A stretch of 64,000 nt of DNA from Paenibacillus macquariensis. Its GTDB lineage: Bacteria > Bacillota > Bacilli > Paenibacillales > Paenibacillaceae. Of the stretch, positions 1-8,483 are shown piece by piece. Under the pieces are notes generated by a model. That model did not search any database, was not told where the DNA came from, and was given only the letters and a program-made list of their open reading frames with translations. The stretch spans positions 1 to 64,000 of the forward strand of contig NZ_FTNK01000010.1 of assembly GCF_900156375.1 (NCBI RefSeq), in the 5' to 3' direction. Every line of letters starts with the position of its first letter. Position 1 is the stretch's first letter. The translations under genes were made by a program, and so were the position numbers.

Positions 1-216
1 GACGCACCTCTGGTGTACCAGTTGTTCCGCCAGGAGCATAGCTGGGTAGCTACGTGCGGACGGGATAAGCGCTGAAAGCATCTAAGCGTGAAGCCCCCCT
101 CAAGATGAGATTTCCCAATTAGTAAGACCCCTTGAAGACGACGAGGTAGATAGGTTGGAGGTGGAAGTGCAGCAATGCATGGAGCTGACCAATACTAATC
201 GGTCGAGGGCTTATCC
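1..216 (+). rRNA. rrl: 23S ribosomal RNA, 3' end (partial)
   Basis: The first ~216 bases match the conserved 3' end of bacterial 23S rRNA, ending with the AATACTAATCGGTCGAGGGC motif at 191-210 and then TTATCC. The gene starts upstream of the window, so only the last part of domain VI is present. The 3' end is placed by comparison with Bacillus 23S, which ends just after the GGTCGAGG motif. It lies in the same direction as the tRNA array that follows. Confidence 0.95.
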
Positions 217-320
217 TAATATTCTAAAGTTTAGGCTTTAGAAGCAAATGCAAGTTTCGAACTGCAAATTCATTCGTATCTAGTTTTCAGGTGATCAAAC
301 ATCTGATTCATGAATGATTT
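217..320 (+). other. 23S-tRNA spacer lacking a 5S rRNA gene
   Basis: Only about 100 bases separate the 23S end from tRNA-Ser. The spacer has an 8-bp hairpin (TTCTAAAG at 222-229 with CTTTAGAA at 236-243) and a TCTAGTTTTCAGG stretch of the kind that commonly flanks 5S genes in Bacillales. No 5S-like sequence is visible, and the spacer is shorter than a 5S gene plus flanks. Either 5S lies elsewhere in this operon, upstream of the window, or it is missing. Confidence 0.7.
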
Positions 321-412
321 GGAGAGATACCCAAGTGGCTATAAGGGGACCCTCTGCTAAGGGGTTAGACTGTGTAAACGGTGCGTGGGTTCGAATCCCA
401 CTCTCTCCGCCA
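321..412 (+). tRNA. tRNA-Ser (GCT)
   Basis: The acceptor stem GGAGAGA pairs with TCTCTCC, G is the discriminator base and CCA is encoded. The gene has a long variable arm, as expected for a class II tRNA. The anticodon loop CTGCTAA gives GCT, reading AGC/AGT serine codons. It is the first tRNA after the rRNA. Confidence 0.95.
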
Positions 413-448
413 TTAATCTTTTCATGAATATGTAGTATTGTTTATTGT

Positions 449-525
449 GGCGGTGTAGCTCAGCTGGCTAGAGCGTACGGTTCATACCCGTGAGGTCGGG
501 GGTTCGATCCCCTTCGCCGCTACCA
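449..525 (+). tRNA. tRNA-Met (CAT), elongator type
   Basis: The acceptor GGCGGTG pairs with CGCCGCT, and CCA is encoded. The anticodon loop TTCATAC gives CAT. The anticodon stem lacks the three consecutive G-C pairs of initiator tRNA, and the sequence resembles the B. subtilis elongator tRNA-Met. A lysidine-modified tRNA-Ile(CAT) cannot be excluded by sequence alone but is less likely. Confidence 0.9.
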
Positions 526-543
526 TACATATTACAATACCCA

Positions 544-619
544 GGAGGCTTAGCTCAGCTGGGAGAGCATCTGCCTTACAAGCAGAGGGTCGGGGGTTCG
601 ATCCCCTCAGCCTCCACCA
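544..619 (+). tRNA. tRNA-Val (TAC)
   Basis: The acceptor GGAGGCT pairs with AGCCTCC, followed by A and an encoded CCA. The anticodon loop CTTACAA gives TAC. The cloverleaf is complete with standard D and T arms. Confidence 0.95.
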
Positions 620-649
620 TATTTATCTTAAACAAGCTAGAATAGATTT

Positions 650-725
<76 letters not shown>

Positions 726-742
726 TTTTTACTTAAAAGTGT

Positions 743-820
743 GGAACCGTGGTGTAGTTGGCCTAACATGCCTGCCTGTCACGCAGGAGATCGCGGGTTC
801 GAATCCCGTCGGTTCCGCCA
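743..820 (+). tRNA. tRNA-Asp (GTC)
   Basis: The acceptor GGAACCG pairs with CGGTTCC, with G as discriminator and an encoded CCA. The anticodon loop CTGTCAC gives GTC. Confidence 0.95.
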
Positions 821-844
821 TTTTTATTTATGAATACAATATGT

Positions 845-919
845 GGCTCGGTAGCTCAGTCGGTAGAGCAAAGGACTGAAAATCCTTGTGTCGGCGGTTC
901 GATTCCGTTCCGAGCCACC
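845..919 (+). tRNA. tRNA-Phe (GAA)
   Basis: The acceptor GGCTCGG pairs with CCGAGCC and A is the discriminator. The anticodon loop CTGAAAA gives GAA. The genomic 3' end reads ACCT, so the terminal CCA is not fully encoded and must be completed by the CCA-adding enzyme. Confidence 0.93.
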
Positions 920-928
920 TTTTATTTC

Positions 929-1013
929 GGAGGATTAGTGAAGTGGCTAAACACGGCAGACTGTAAATCTGCTCTCTACGAGTTCGGTGGTTCGAATCCA
1001 TCATCCTCCACCA
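929..1013 (+). tRNA. tRNA-Tyr (GTA)
   Basis: The acceptor GGAGGAT pairs with ATCCTCC, followed by A and an encoded CCA. It has the long variable arm typical of bacterial tRNA-Tyr. The anticodon loop CTGTAAA gives GTA. Confidence 0.95.
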
Positions 1014-1020
1014 TTAGTAC

Positions 1021-1093
1021 GAGCCATTAGCTCAGCCGGTAGAGCACCTGACTTTTAATCAGGGTGTCGAAGGTTCGAATCCTTCATGGCTCA
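1021..1093 (+). tRNA. tRNA-Lys (TTT)
   Basis: The acceptor GAGCCAT pairs with ATGGCTC and A is the discriminator. The anticodon loop CTTTTAA gives TTT. The genome continues ATCA, so CCA is not encoded. This is the last gene of the array and a terminator follows. Confidence 0.94.
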
Positions 1094-1112
1094 TCAGTAG
1101 TGTTATCAAAGA

Positions 1113-1145
1113 AGTCATCAACCTTTAGAGGTGGATGGCTTTTTT
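1113..1145 (+). terminator. Rho-independent terminator of the rRNA-tRNA operon
   Basis: An imperfect 12-bp stem (AGTCATCAACCT with AGGTGGATGGCT, one mismatch) with a four-base loop is followed by a run of T. It lies just after tRNA-Lys and before the next gene. Confidence 0.8.
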
Positions 1146-1214
1146 GTTTGTTCTTCTTTTAGGTCCGAATATGTTACTATATGAAGAAAAAGGTAAAGTG
1201 GTAGGTGATTGCCC

Positions 1215-2321
1215 ATGATGGAGATGGAGACATTACGTCAAAAGTTACAGCAAATTGTAGGTATTCCTCTAACAATTAAAGAACTCAGCAAACAGGATTC
1301 TAGCTCTTTTTTTAATTATAAGAATAGTACATTGATGGATTCTGTTGTGAATGAGGGCGAAGTGTGGTTCCCTCTGTATAGTAGAGAGGGTAGAATGTCT
1401 GTTTTAGCTGGAGAGTTGAATGCATTAAGTTTAGAGGAAGTTCAATTTATGGAATTGATCCTAAGCAACGTGCGGGTTCAAATGCAGCAATCTTTATCTC
1501 CTCAAGCCGAGGAAGAGAGGGAAGTTAAGAATTTAAGTTCATGGCTTCACTCAGAGTTAGAGTCAGGGAGATTAGAAGGCCATATTCCAGATAATATTTC
1601 AATTAAGAAGCGTATAGTCTCAGAGATGGTACCTTTATTGCTAGTGTGCGAAGGGGTTCATTTACCTGATATTCCATATTTTCAGTTAAAGAGATTGTTA
1701 GTTAGCTATTTCGATGGGGATGTTATACTGATTCCACTGAAAGATTATGAGTGGTTGATCTTAGCACAAAAGGAATTGGTCTCCGGATCTATGGATGACA
1801 AGGATGAAGAGGTAGAAGAAACAGAAGAAGAGATATTATCTGCGTTCACTTTAGGTTTGTATGAATTGGTAGCTAGTGAATGGGTTGGGGTGTTTCATTT
1901 GTCTGTAGCACCTTCGATAGATCCAATGAACACGTTGCCTGGCACAGTTGCCATGCTAAGGGAAACGATTGTTCTAGGTAAAACTTTTCATATTACAGAG
2001 CATATTCATTTACCGTGGCATTTGGTGCTAGAACGCCTCGTTAGCAGTATTCCAGATAATCAACGTGGTCGATTTCTTGAACAGGTAGGGGATCATTCCG
2101 TTTTGTTTACTGATCCAGAGACACTGTCGACATTAGAAACCTTTTTTCAACTAGATTGTAATGTTAGTGAGACGGCAAAGAGAATGTATATCCATCGAAA
2201 TACGCTTCTCTATCGATTAGATAAGATTAAGAATGAGACTGGGCTTGATGTTCGGAGTTTTGGTGATGCCGTTCTAGTAAAACTCACAATGCTATTGTAT
2301 AAAGTGACGAAAAGGAAATAG
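1215..2321 (+). CDS. PucR-type transcriptional regulator with C-terminal HTH
   Basis: About 368 residues. The last ~60 residues carry the PucR C-terminal helix-turn-helix pattern (NVSETAKRMYIHRNTLLYRL followed by LDKIKNETGLD), a DNA-binding domain shared by PucR and CdaR regulators. The N-terminal ~300 residues match no sensing domain I can name and contain a strongly acidic loop (DDKDEEVEETEEE). I chose ATG 1215 because AGGTG at 1203-1207 sits seven bases upstream; a TTG at 1209 is also in frame. It precedes a sugar-importer ATPase gene in the same direction, so control of sugar uptake is possible but only inferred. Confidence 0.8.
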   Translation: MMEMETLRQKLQQIVGIPLTIKELSKQDSSSFFNYKNSTLMDSVVNEGEVWFPLYSREGRMSVLAGELNALSLEEVQFMELILSNVRVQMQQSLSPQAEEEREVKNLSSWLHSELESGRLEGHIPDNISIKKRIVSEMVPLLLVCEGVHLPDIPYFQLKRLLVSYFDGDVILIPLKDYEWLILAQKELVSGSMDDKDEEVEETEEEILSAFTLGLYELVASEWVGVFHLSVAPSIDPMNTLPGTVAMLRETIVLGKTFHITEHIHLPWHLVLERLVSSIPDNQRGRFLEQVGDHSVLFTDPETLSTLETFFQLDCNVSETAKRMYIHRNTLLYRLDKIKNETGLDVRSFGDAVLVKLTMLLYKVTKRK

Positions 2322-2423
2322 GATTTTTGTGCAGTTTGTGGATAGTCAGCCTAGACGATGTTCGGTAATATAAGACTATAAAATGTATTCGATTTCAATA
2401 ATACCACTTAGGGGGAAATAATA

Positions 2424-3542
2424 ATGGCTGGAGTACGCTTAGAGAATATTTCAAAGAAATACGCAGGTGCCGATAAAGCAACAGTTGAAGCTATTAACCT
2501 TGATATTGCTGATAAAGAGTTTTTGGTTCTAGTTGGACCATCTGGTTGCGGTAAATCCACAACTCTTCGTATGATCGCTGGTCTGGAAGAAATTACTGAT
2601 GGTAAGCTTTATATTGGAGACCGTGTTGTAAATGATGTAGCTCCTAAAGATCGCGATATCGCGATGGTATTCCAATCTTACGCTTTGTATCCTCATATGA
2701 GTGTGTATCAAAATATGGCTTTCGGTTTGAAACTTCGTAAAGTGAAAAAAGAAGAGATCGACAAAAAAGTTCGTGATGCAGCTAAAATTCTAGATATTAC
2801 ACACTTACTTGATCGTAAGCCAAAAGCACTTTCTGGTGGACAACGTCAACGTGTAGCTCTAGGACGCGCAATCGTACGTGATCCACAAGTCTTCTTAATG
2901 GATGAGCCTCTTTCTAACTTGGATGCTAAACTTCGTGGACAAATGCGTGCTGAAATCACTAAACTGGTTAAACGCCTTGAAACGACTTGTATCTATGTAA
3001 CGCATGACCAAACAGAAGCAATGACGATGGGTGATCGTATCGTAGTTATGTATGATGGTATCCTTCAACAAGTAGCTACACCAGAAGAGCTTTACAATAG
3101 CCCAAGTAACCTATTCGTTGCAGGATTTATCGGATCTCCTACAATGAACTTTATCAAAGGTACATTGAGTGAATCCAATGGTTCTGTACGCTTCCGCGCT
3201 GATGGCTTGGATGTAGAAGTTCCAGGTGGTAAAGCTCAAATCTTGAAGAACAAATCAATGATTGGTAAAGAAGTAATTATGGGCATTCGTCCTGAAGATA
3301 TTCATGAAGAGCCTGTATTCTTGGAAGCATCACCAAATACAATGTTCTCATCAACTGTAGATGTTACTGAGAACCTTGGACATGAAATGTTGCTATACTT
3401 AAGCGGATTAGGTAAAGATACGGTTATTGCTCGTGTAGACGGACGTTCTACTACTCGTGATGGTAATACGGTTCGTTTGGCTATTGATATGAACAAAGTT
3501 CATATCTTCGACATCGAGTCTGAACTTAATGTTCTAATCTAA
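2424..3542 (+). CDS. msmX: MsmX/UgpC-type ABC transporter ATP-binding protein
   Basis: 372 residues. Walker [10 protein letters not shown] is at 38-46, the Q-loop [13 protein letters not shown] near 82-94, the signature [14 protein letters not shown] from 136 and Walker B VFLMDEP at 156-162. A C-terminal TOBE-type region follows. This is the family of the shared ATPase (B. subtilis MsmX) that energises several carbohydrate importers. No permease or binding protein lies next to it, which fits a multitask ATPase that serves transporters encoded elsewhere. AGGGGGAAATAATA gives a clear ribosome site. A terminator follows, so the gene is probably transcribed alone or with the PucR-type gene. Confidence 0.92.
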   Translation: MAGVRLENISKKYAGADKATVEAINLDIADKEFLVLVGPSGCGKSTTLRMIAGLEEITDGKLYIGDRVVNDVAPKDRDIAMVFQSYALYPHMSVYQNMAFGLKLRKVKKEEIDKKVRDAAKILDITHLLDRKPKALSGGQRQRVALGRAIVRDPQVFLMDEPLSNLDAKLRGQMRAEITKLVKRLETTCIYVTHDQTEAMTMGDRIVVMYDGILQQVATPEELYNSPSNLFVAGFIGSPTMNFIKGTLSESNGSVRFRADGLDVEVPGGKAQILKNKSMIGKEVIMGIRPEDIHEEPVFLEASPNTMFSSTVDVTENLGHEMLLYLSGLGKDTVIARVDGRSTTRDGNTVRLAIDMNKVHIFDIESELNVLI

Positions 3543-3572
3543 GATTAATAAATAGCGATTGTTGAATATAGA

Positions 3573-3601
3573 GAAACCGCCCTCAAGGGCGGTTTTTTTT
3601 A
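3573..3601 (+). terminator. Rho-independent terminator after msmX
   Basis: The stem AAACCGCCC / GGGCGGTTT with loop TCAA is followed by eight T residues. Confidence 0.92.
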
Positions 3602-3852
3602 TGATTTATTATCCAATCCATTGTTGAGCATAGTGATCAAGAGGCAGTGATTGCATTCGGTAGCGATTTCAATTACGATGAATACATTGGCACAAGGTCA
3701 TATATCTTGGAAATTAGTCTAAAAATAATAGATAGATAGAAAGAACTAAAGACGAACCTCATAATGATAATCTGATTAGCATCTATGGTGTTTGGTTAGT
3801 GTAAACTTTGGTTCAATCTATGCAGAGTAGTTTGATGAAGGGATGATGTGTC

Positions 3853-4791
3853 ATGGGTAAGAATGTTAAAGTATCTGAATTAGTGCAACAATTTCAGCTA
3901 GAAGTGATTGCTGGGGAGCATGGTCTCAAACGTACCATTACCGTGGATGACTTGAATCGACCTGGACTAGAAATGGCCGGCTATTTCGAATACCATCCTC
4001 AAGAACGTGTTCAATTGCTTGGTAAAACAGAATTAGCTTTCTTTGAGATGTTAACAGCACAAGAGAAAATAGAACGTATGCGTCGAATCTGTTCGGACCT
4101 GACCCCATGTTTCGTGGTCACTCGCTCACTTGAAGTTCCACAAGAGTTAATTGATCTTAGTAATGAGAAGAATCTACCCGTGTTACGCAGTAGTATGTCT
4201 ACAACGACGTTATCCAGTAAAATCACAGGGTTTCTGGAGAGAAGGTTAGCACCTACAACTACGATTCATGGTGTATTGTGTGATGTATATGGTGTAGGAA
4301 TGCTCATTACAGGAACCAGTGGTATTGGTAAGAGTGAGACAGCCTTGGAGTTGGTGAAAAGAGGACATCGTCTGGTCGCAGATGATGCAGTGGAAATTCG
4401 TCAAACATCGGATAGTCAGCTTCATGGTTCTGCTCCTGAATTGATTAGACACTTACTGGAAATACGTGGGGTAGGTATCATTAACGCCATGACTTTGTTT
4501 GGTGCAGGTGCTGTACGTAATCATAAACGGATTACGCTAGTCGTTAGGCTGGAAGCTTGGCAGCAAGATAAACAATATGATCGTCTTGGATTAGATGAAG
4601 AGACAACACGAATTATTGATACAGATGTTCCATTGGTGACGATTCCGGTTCGTCCTGGTCGTAATCTTGCAGTTATCATTGAAGTGGCTGCCATGAACTA
4701 TCGATTGAAAAAAATGGGCCTAAACGCTGCGCTTCAATTCACAAACAAGTTAACAGCGACTATAGCAGAAGATATGGATGATATGGATTAG
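3853..4791 (+). CDS. hprK: HPr kinase/phosphorylase
   Basis: 312 residues, the usual length. The enzyme phosphorylates and dephosphorylates Ser46 of HPr and Crh, the switch of carbon catabolite control in Bacillota. Walker A GTSGIGKS is at 154-161. The catalytic histidine lies in [10 protein letters not shown] (H139), and the HPrK signature region with [15 protein letters not shown] lies near 203-217. The stop TAG abuts the lgt ribosome site, so hprK, lgt, ppaX and the acetyltransferase form an operon, as in B. subtilis. About 250 bases upstream hold no gene and presumably the promoter. Confidence 0.97.
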   Translation: MGKNVKVSELVQQFQLEVIAGEHGLKRTITVDDLNRPGLEMAGYFEYHPQERVQLLGKTELAFFEMLTAQEKIERMRRICSDLTPCFVVTRSLEVPQELIDLSNEKNLPVLRSSMSTTTLSSKITGFLERRLAPTTTIHGVLCDVYGVGMLITGTSGIGKSETALELVKRGHRLVADDAVEIRQTSDSQLHGSAPELIRHLLEIRGVGIINAMTLFGAGAVRNHKRITLVVRLEAWQQDKQYDRLGLDEETTRIIDTDVPLVTIPVRPGRNLAVIIEVAAMNYRLKKMGLNAALQFTNKLTATIAEDMDDMD

Positions 4792-4801
4792 GAGGGGTTC
4801 A

Positions 4802-5833
4802 ATGGAAACGTTATTACTCGATCCGATTGCAATCTCAATTGGATCATTAAAAGTTCACTGGTATGGCTTGATCTTAGGATTGGGTGCTTTAGTGGGTCTT
4901 ATGCTTGCGATTAGAGAAGGTAAGCGATTTGGGATTTCTTCAGAGTTCTTTATGGATCTATTATTAATGGGAGTTCCATCCGCTATTATTGGAGCACGGA
5001 TCTATTATGTTGCATTCAAATGGGAAGATTATAAAGATAATCTATGGGATGTGTTCAAAATATGGAATGGCGGTATCGCCATCTATGGAGCATTAATCGG
5101 GGCGATCATATTTGCACTCATCTACACCCGGCATAAAGGATATAGATTTTGGAGAATCGTTGATATTTGTGCACCTGGACTCATCGTTGGTCAAATCATT
5201 GGACGCTGGGGAAATTTCGTTAACCAAGAAGCCTATGGTGGCCCAGTAGAACAATCGTTTTTGCAAAATAAGTTACATTTACCGGATTTCATTGTTAACC
5301 AAATGAATGTGCAAGGGGTATTCCATCACCCTACATTCTTGTATGAGTCCCTTTGGAACCTAGTAGGTCTTGGCATATTATTGGTTCTACGTCGGCAGAG
5401 GTTTTTGCGAGCTGCTGAGCTATTCCTTTCTTATTTAATATGGTACTCCATTGGAAGGTTCTTTATTGAAGGACTACGTACGGATAGTTTAGCTTTTCAA
5501 GGTCCAGAGTGGTTGGGTTCATTAATAAACGGACTTTGGAGTCCTATGAAAGCAATGGGCTTTGAGTATGGTAATTTGGATGTTGCCTATGGCAATGTAA
5601 GAATATCGCAGTTGTTACCGATCTTCATTCTTATTGGTGCCGTGGCGTTTATCATTTATCGCCGTGTATCAGGCAAAGCAACAGAACGTTATCTGGACCC
5701 TATCGTGTCCACAAAAGCAAATGTAGATACGATGCCGGAAGTAGCTTCCACAACTAAAGTAACGAAGAAGGTAATTCCCTCGGAACCTGTTGTATATGCA
5801 GAAGAGGTACCAACCGAGGATAAAAAGGAGTAA
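4802..5833 (+). CDS. lgt: Prolipoprotein diacylglyceryl transferase
   Basis: About 343 residues. Lgt transfers diacylglycerol from phosphatidylglycerol to the lipobox cysteine of prelipoproteins in the membrane. The protein has about seven hydrophobic segments and the Lgt signature GRWGNFVNQEAYGGP. A hydrophilic tail of ~50 residues with VPSEP/VPTED segments follows the last membrane helix and is longer than in compact family members. ATG 4802 is preferred over an upstream in-frame ATG at 4778 because GGAGGGG at 4791-4797 immediately precedes it. The substrate class includes the PotD-like lipoprotein at 34 kb. Confidence 0.96.
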   Translation: METLLLDPIAISIGSLKVHWYGLILGLGALVGLMLAIREGKRFGISSEFFMDLLLMGVPSAIIGARIYYVAFKWEDYKDNLWDVFKIWNGGIAIYGALIGAIIFALIYTRHKGYRFWRIVDICAPGLIVGQIIGRWGNFVNQEAYGGPVEQSFLQNKLHLPDFIVNQMNVQGVFHHPTFLYESLWNLVGLGILLVLRRQRFLRAAELFLSYLIWYSIGRFFIEGLRTDSLAFQGPEWLGSLINGLWSPMKAMGFEYGNLDVAYGNVRISQLLPIFILIGAVAFIIYRRVSGKATERYLDPIVSTKANVDTMPEVASTTKVTKKVIPSEPVVYAEEVPTEDKKE

Positions 5834-5841
5834 TCGACAGC

Positions 5842-6483
5842 ATGATTGACACGATACTATTTGATCTGGATGGAACGATTATAGATACGAATGAGCTTAT
5901 TATAACGTCCTTTATACATGTGTTAGAGAAACATGCTCCAGCACCTTTTACAAGGGAACAAATCATTCCTAAAATGGGGATGACCTTGGAGCAACAGATG
6001 CAAAGTTTCTCTGGTGTTGAAGATGTGAGTCATTTCGTTCAAGCCTATAGAACCTATAGTGAAGTGGTTCATGATGATATGGTTCAGCCATTCCCTCAGG
6101 TGTTAGAAGTGATTGAGGCGTTACATCGTAAGGGAATTACGATGGGTGTAGTCACAACGAAGAATCGTCCAGGTACTTTGAAGGTGCTGGAGATGTTTGG
6201 GCTACTGAAATATATGAAATCTATTGTGACTGTGATTGATGTGAAGAATCCTAAGCCGCATCCTGAACCTGTCCTTAAAGCATTGAAAGAACTGGGTTCT
6301 GATCCTCGTAAGACCTTAATGGTTGGAGATAGCCCTGTAGATATTCAAGCGGCAAATGCTGCAGGTGTATGGTCAGCAGGTGTGTCTTGGTCGCTGAAGG
6401 GTGAGGATGTACTTAGGGAGTACAATCCGAACTATATCCTACATTCCATGAACGATTTATATCCTTTGGTAGAACAGGAGTAA
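5842..6483 (+). CDS. ppaX: Pyrophosphatase PpaX (HAD family)
   Basis: 213 residues. HAD motif I is DLDGTIIDT near residue 8, motif II lies in VVTTKNR, and motifs III/IV are KNPKPHPEPV and MVGDSPVDIQAA. PpaX hydrolyses the pyrophosphate released when HPrK dephosphorylates P-Ser-HPr, and its place in the hprK operon supports this over a generic phosphoglycolate phosphatase. It starts eight bases after lgt. Confidence 0.9.
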   Translation: MIDTILFDLDGTIIDTNELIITSFIHVLEKHAPAPFTREQIIPKMGMTLEQQMQSFSGVEDVSHFVQAYRTYSEVVHDDMVQPFPQVLEVIEALHRKGITMGVVTTKNRPGTLKVLEMFGLLKYMKSIVTVIDVKNPKPHPEPVLKALKELGSDPRKTLMVGDSPVDIQAANAAGVWSAGVSWSLKGEDVLREYNPNYILHSMNDLYPLVEQE

Positions 6484-6489
6484 GATGAA

Positions 6490-6999
6490 GTGAGAAAGGT
6501 AACCCGATATCCGGTGGAAGGTCCGAATGCGCTGTGGCAGATTTACAGAACGGTCAGTCCCTGGAAAGGGGTCAAAAATTTCATCTGTATTCAAGTGGCT
6601 CGTTACTGTCCTATCCTTCAAGTGAAGAACTGGATATACCGCCATATGTTAGGGATGAAGGTAGGCAAACATACCGCCTTTGGTCTGATGGTGATGGTAG
6701 ATGTTTTTTTTCCAGAGAACATATCGGTAGGGGATAATACAGTCATCGGATATAATACTACGATTTTGGCGCATGAGTACTTGATTAAAGAATACCGCCT
6801 GGGTAATGTAATTATTGGTAAGAATGTGATGGTGGGGGCTAACTCCACTATTTTACCAGGGGTAACAATCGGAGACGGTGCTATTATTGCAGCTGGATCT
6901 GTTGTACATAAGGATGTAGCAGCAAACGCCTTCGTAGGCGGTAATCCATTACGTGAATTAAAGTCTTCCAAGTCAAATGATGAAGATATACAAATATAA
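6490..6999 (+). CDS. Hexapeptide-repeat acyltransferase (YvoF-like)
   Basis: 169 residues with a left-handed beta-helix signature: repeated IGxxxxVGxNxxIxPGVxIGDGAxIxAGSVV units in the C-terminal half. It resembles B. subtilis YvoF, the fourth gene of the hprK operon. The GTG start at 6490 follows ppaX by six bases, so the two are probably coupled. The acceptor substrate is unknown. A terminator at 7017 ends the operon. Confidence 0.85.
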   Translation: MRKVTRYPVEGPNALWQIYRTVSPWKGVKNFICIQVARYCPILQVKNWIYRHMLGMKVGKHTAFGLMVMVDVFFPENISVGDNTVIGYNTTILAHEYLIKEYRLGNVIIGKNVMVGANSTILPGVTIGDGAIIAAGSVVHKDVAANAFVGGNPLRELKSSKSNDEDIQI

Positions 7000-7016
7000 T
7001 AACATCTAATGTAGTG

Positions 7017-7046
7017 AGCCCAGAGTGAATGACTTTGGGCTTTTTG
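7017..7046 (+). terminator. Terminator of the hprK operon
   Basis: The stem AGCCCAGAG / CTTTGGGCT (one G-T pair) with a seven-base loop is followed by TTTTTG. Confidence 0.88.
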
Positions 7047-7144
7047 TTATATAACCTCAAAATGAGTTTAATTGATGTCATGAGAAATAAATGAATTGGA
7101 GAGGACACATAAGACGAAATATGTTACCAAAAGGAGAAGTTACT

Positions 7145-8344
7145 GTGACCTTAATTAAAAAAGAGCGTCTGCCTCAGCTGGATGTGTTCCGCGCTCTAGC
7201 CTTATTAGGTGTTCTTAATGTACATGCCTCTTCTTATGCTGCAGGGGTACAGGCCTTATCCTCGCCATTTTATTATGTATATAATTTTATGAATATCTTT
7301 TTCAAATATGGTACTTCATCATTTATCTTTCTTAGTGCGTTTGTGCTGTTCTATAACTATTATGAACGTCCATTAACCATTCGGCTGATTTCTCGGTTTT
7401 ATGGACGTCGGCTTTTATATATTATTTTGCCATATTTTATCGCATCTACGGCATATTTTGTATATAGTAAATATACGTTGGGACAACTAAACAGTACGCC
7501 CTATATGGAGTTATGGCTAGAACTACGGACTGCTTTATTAACGGGAACTGCATATACGCATTTATACTTTGTGTTTATTAGTATTCAATTCTATATTTTG
7601 TTTCCATTTATATTGAAATTACTTCAATCGAAGCGTTCGATCGTACAATGGGCTATCCCCTTAGGAATTGCACTACAATGGGGGTTTGTATTGTATAATA
7701 AGTACAATTTACACCTACTTAACAAGGGGAGTTATGCAATTACATATTTGGCTTATTATATGATGGGTGCTTATATAGCGATTAATTTTGGCAGAATAAA
7801 GTCATGGTTGATGAACTCATGGGGTCATTTGACGGATGGACAGAAATTATGGACGGTTGCACTTTGGGTGAGTTGGTTAGCATTGGCTTTCATTCATGTT
7901 CAATTGTGGTATTATACGCGGACAACGGGGGATACAGTCGATAGCCTATGGTATGAACTTATTTGGAATGTGCATTCGATGTTATCTGCGTTAATCCTAT
8001 TGCATGCTACATTTGTGATTTACCGAAAGCCTTCTGGAAGAGGGGTAGCGCTTCTAATGAGGATGGGAGAGTTATCTTTCGCTATATATCTGCTGCACCC
8101 ATTTATTCTGGCTCAATATCGTCGATTCCGTTATCAAATTCCACCAGAATCTATAGGATATCTTATCTTTATATTGGGTGGATTACTTGTAGCCTTATTT
8201 CTAAGCTGGGGTATTGTACAATTTTATTTCAAAAGAGTCTCGTGGTCTTGGGTGTTTCTTGGGAATGTTCCGCGTTCTTTATCGCCAAAAGCAAAGAAGC
8301 TCGCCAAACAGGCTAAGAAGCAATCAACTGAATTGAGTTCTTAG
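7145..8344 (+). CDS. Membrane acyltransferase, acyltransferase-3 family
   Basis: About 399 residues with roughly ten hydrophobic segments. It begins KKERLPQLDVFRALALLGVLNVHA, the R/H start of the acyltransferase-3 (OafA/WecH-like) fold, in which the first-helix histidine is thought to be catalytic. These enzymes O-acylate surface sugars or peptidoglycan; the substrate here cannot be told. GTG 7145 is chosen because AAAGGAGAAG (7129-7138) precedes it; an ATG at 7091 would add 18 residues that run over this ribosome site. It is a single gene between two operons. Confidence 0.85.
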   Translation: MTLIKKERLPQLDVFRALALLGVLNVHASSYAAGVQALSSPFYYVYNFMNIFFKYGTSSFIFLSAFVLFYNYYERPLTIRLISRFYGRRLLYIILPYFIASTAYFVYSKYTLGQLNSTPYMELWLELRTALLTGTAYTHLYFVFISIQFYILFPFILKLLQSKRSIVQWAIPLGIALQWGFVLYNKYNLHLLNKGSYAITYLAYYMMGAYIAINFGRIKSWLMNSWGHLTDGQKLWTVALWVSWLALAFIHVQLWYYTRTTGDTVDSLWYELIWNVHSMLSALILLHATFVIYRKPSGRGVALLMRMGELSFAIYLLHPFILAQYRRFRYQIPPESIGYLIFILGGLLVALFLSWGIVQFYFKRVSWSWVFLGNVPRSLSPKAKKLAKQAKKQSTELSS

Positions 8345-8356
8345 GGATTTTCCCCA

Positions 8357-8386
8357 TTGACGATACTGAATTATTCATGTTAAAAT
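8357..8386 (+). promoter_or_regulatory. Predicted sigma-A promoter of the his operon
   Basis: The -35 box TTGACG (8357-8362) and the -10 box TAAAAT (8381-8386) are 18 bases apart. They lie about 100 bases upstream of hisZ. The leader shows no T-box motif and no terminator-antiterminator pair. Confidence 0.65.
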
Positions 8387-8483
8387 AGCAGAAATTCTTT
8401 ACTTTGGTAGCATGGTAGATCATTACCGCACTAAAGTATTTGACGAGTTAAATGATAGTACTCTCTAAGTCGAGGTGAATATA

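Noticed and set aside
830..1030. 66-codon open frame over the tRNA-Phe and tRNA-Tyr genes
   Set aside because: It lies entirely within two tRNA genes and has no ribosome site; it is a chance frame.
3603..3852. Possible small gene or riboswitch between msmX and hprK
   Set aside because: No open frame with a ribosome site and no recognisable RNA motif; treated as promoter-containing spacer.
8387..8483. Possible T-box or attenuator in the his leader
   Set aside because: The leader is short, with no T-box consensus and no terminator hairpin.
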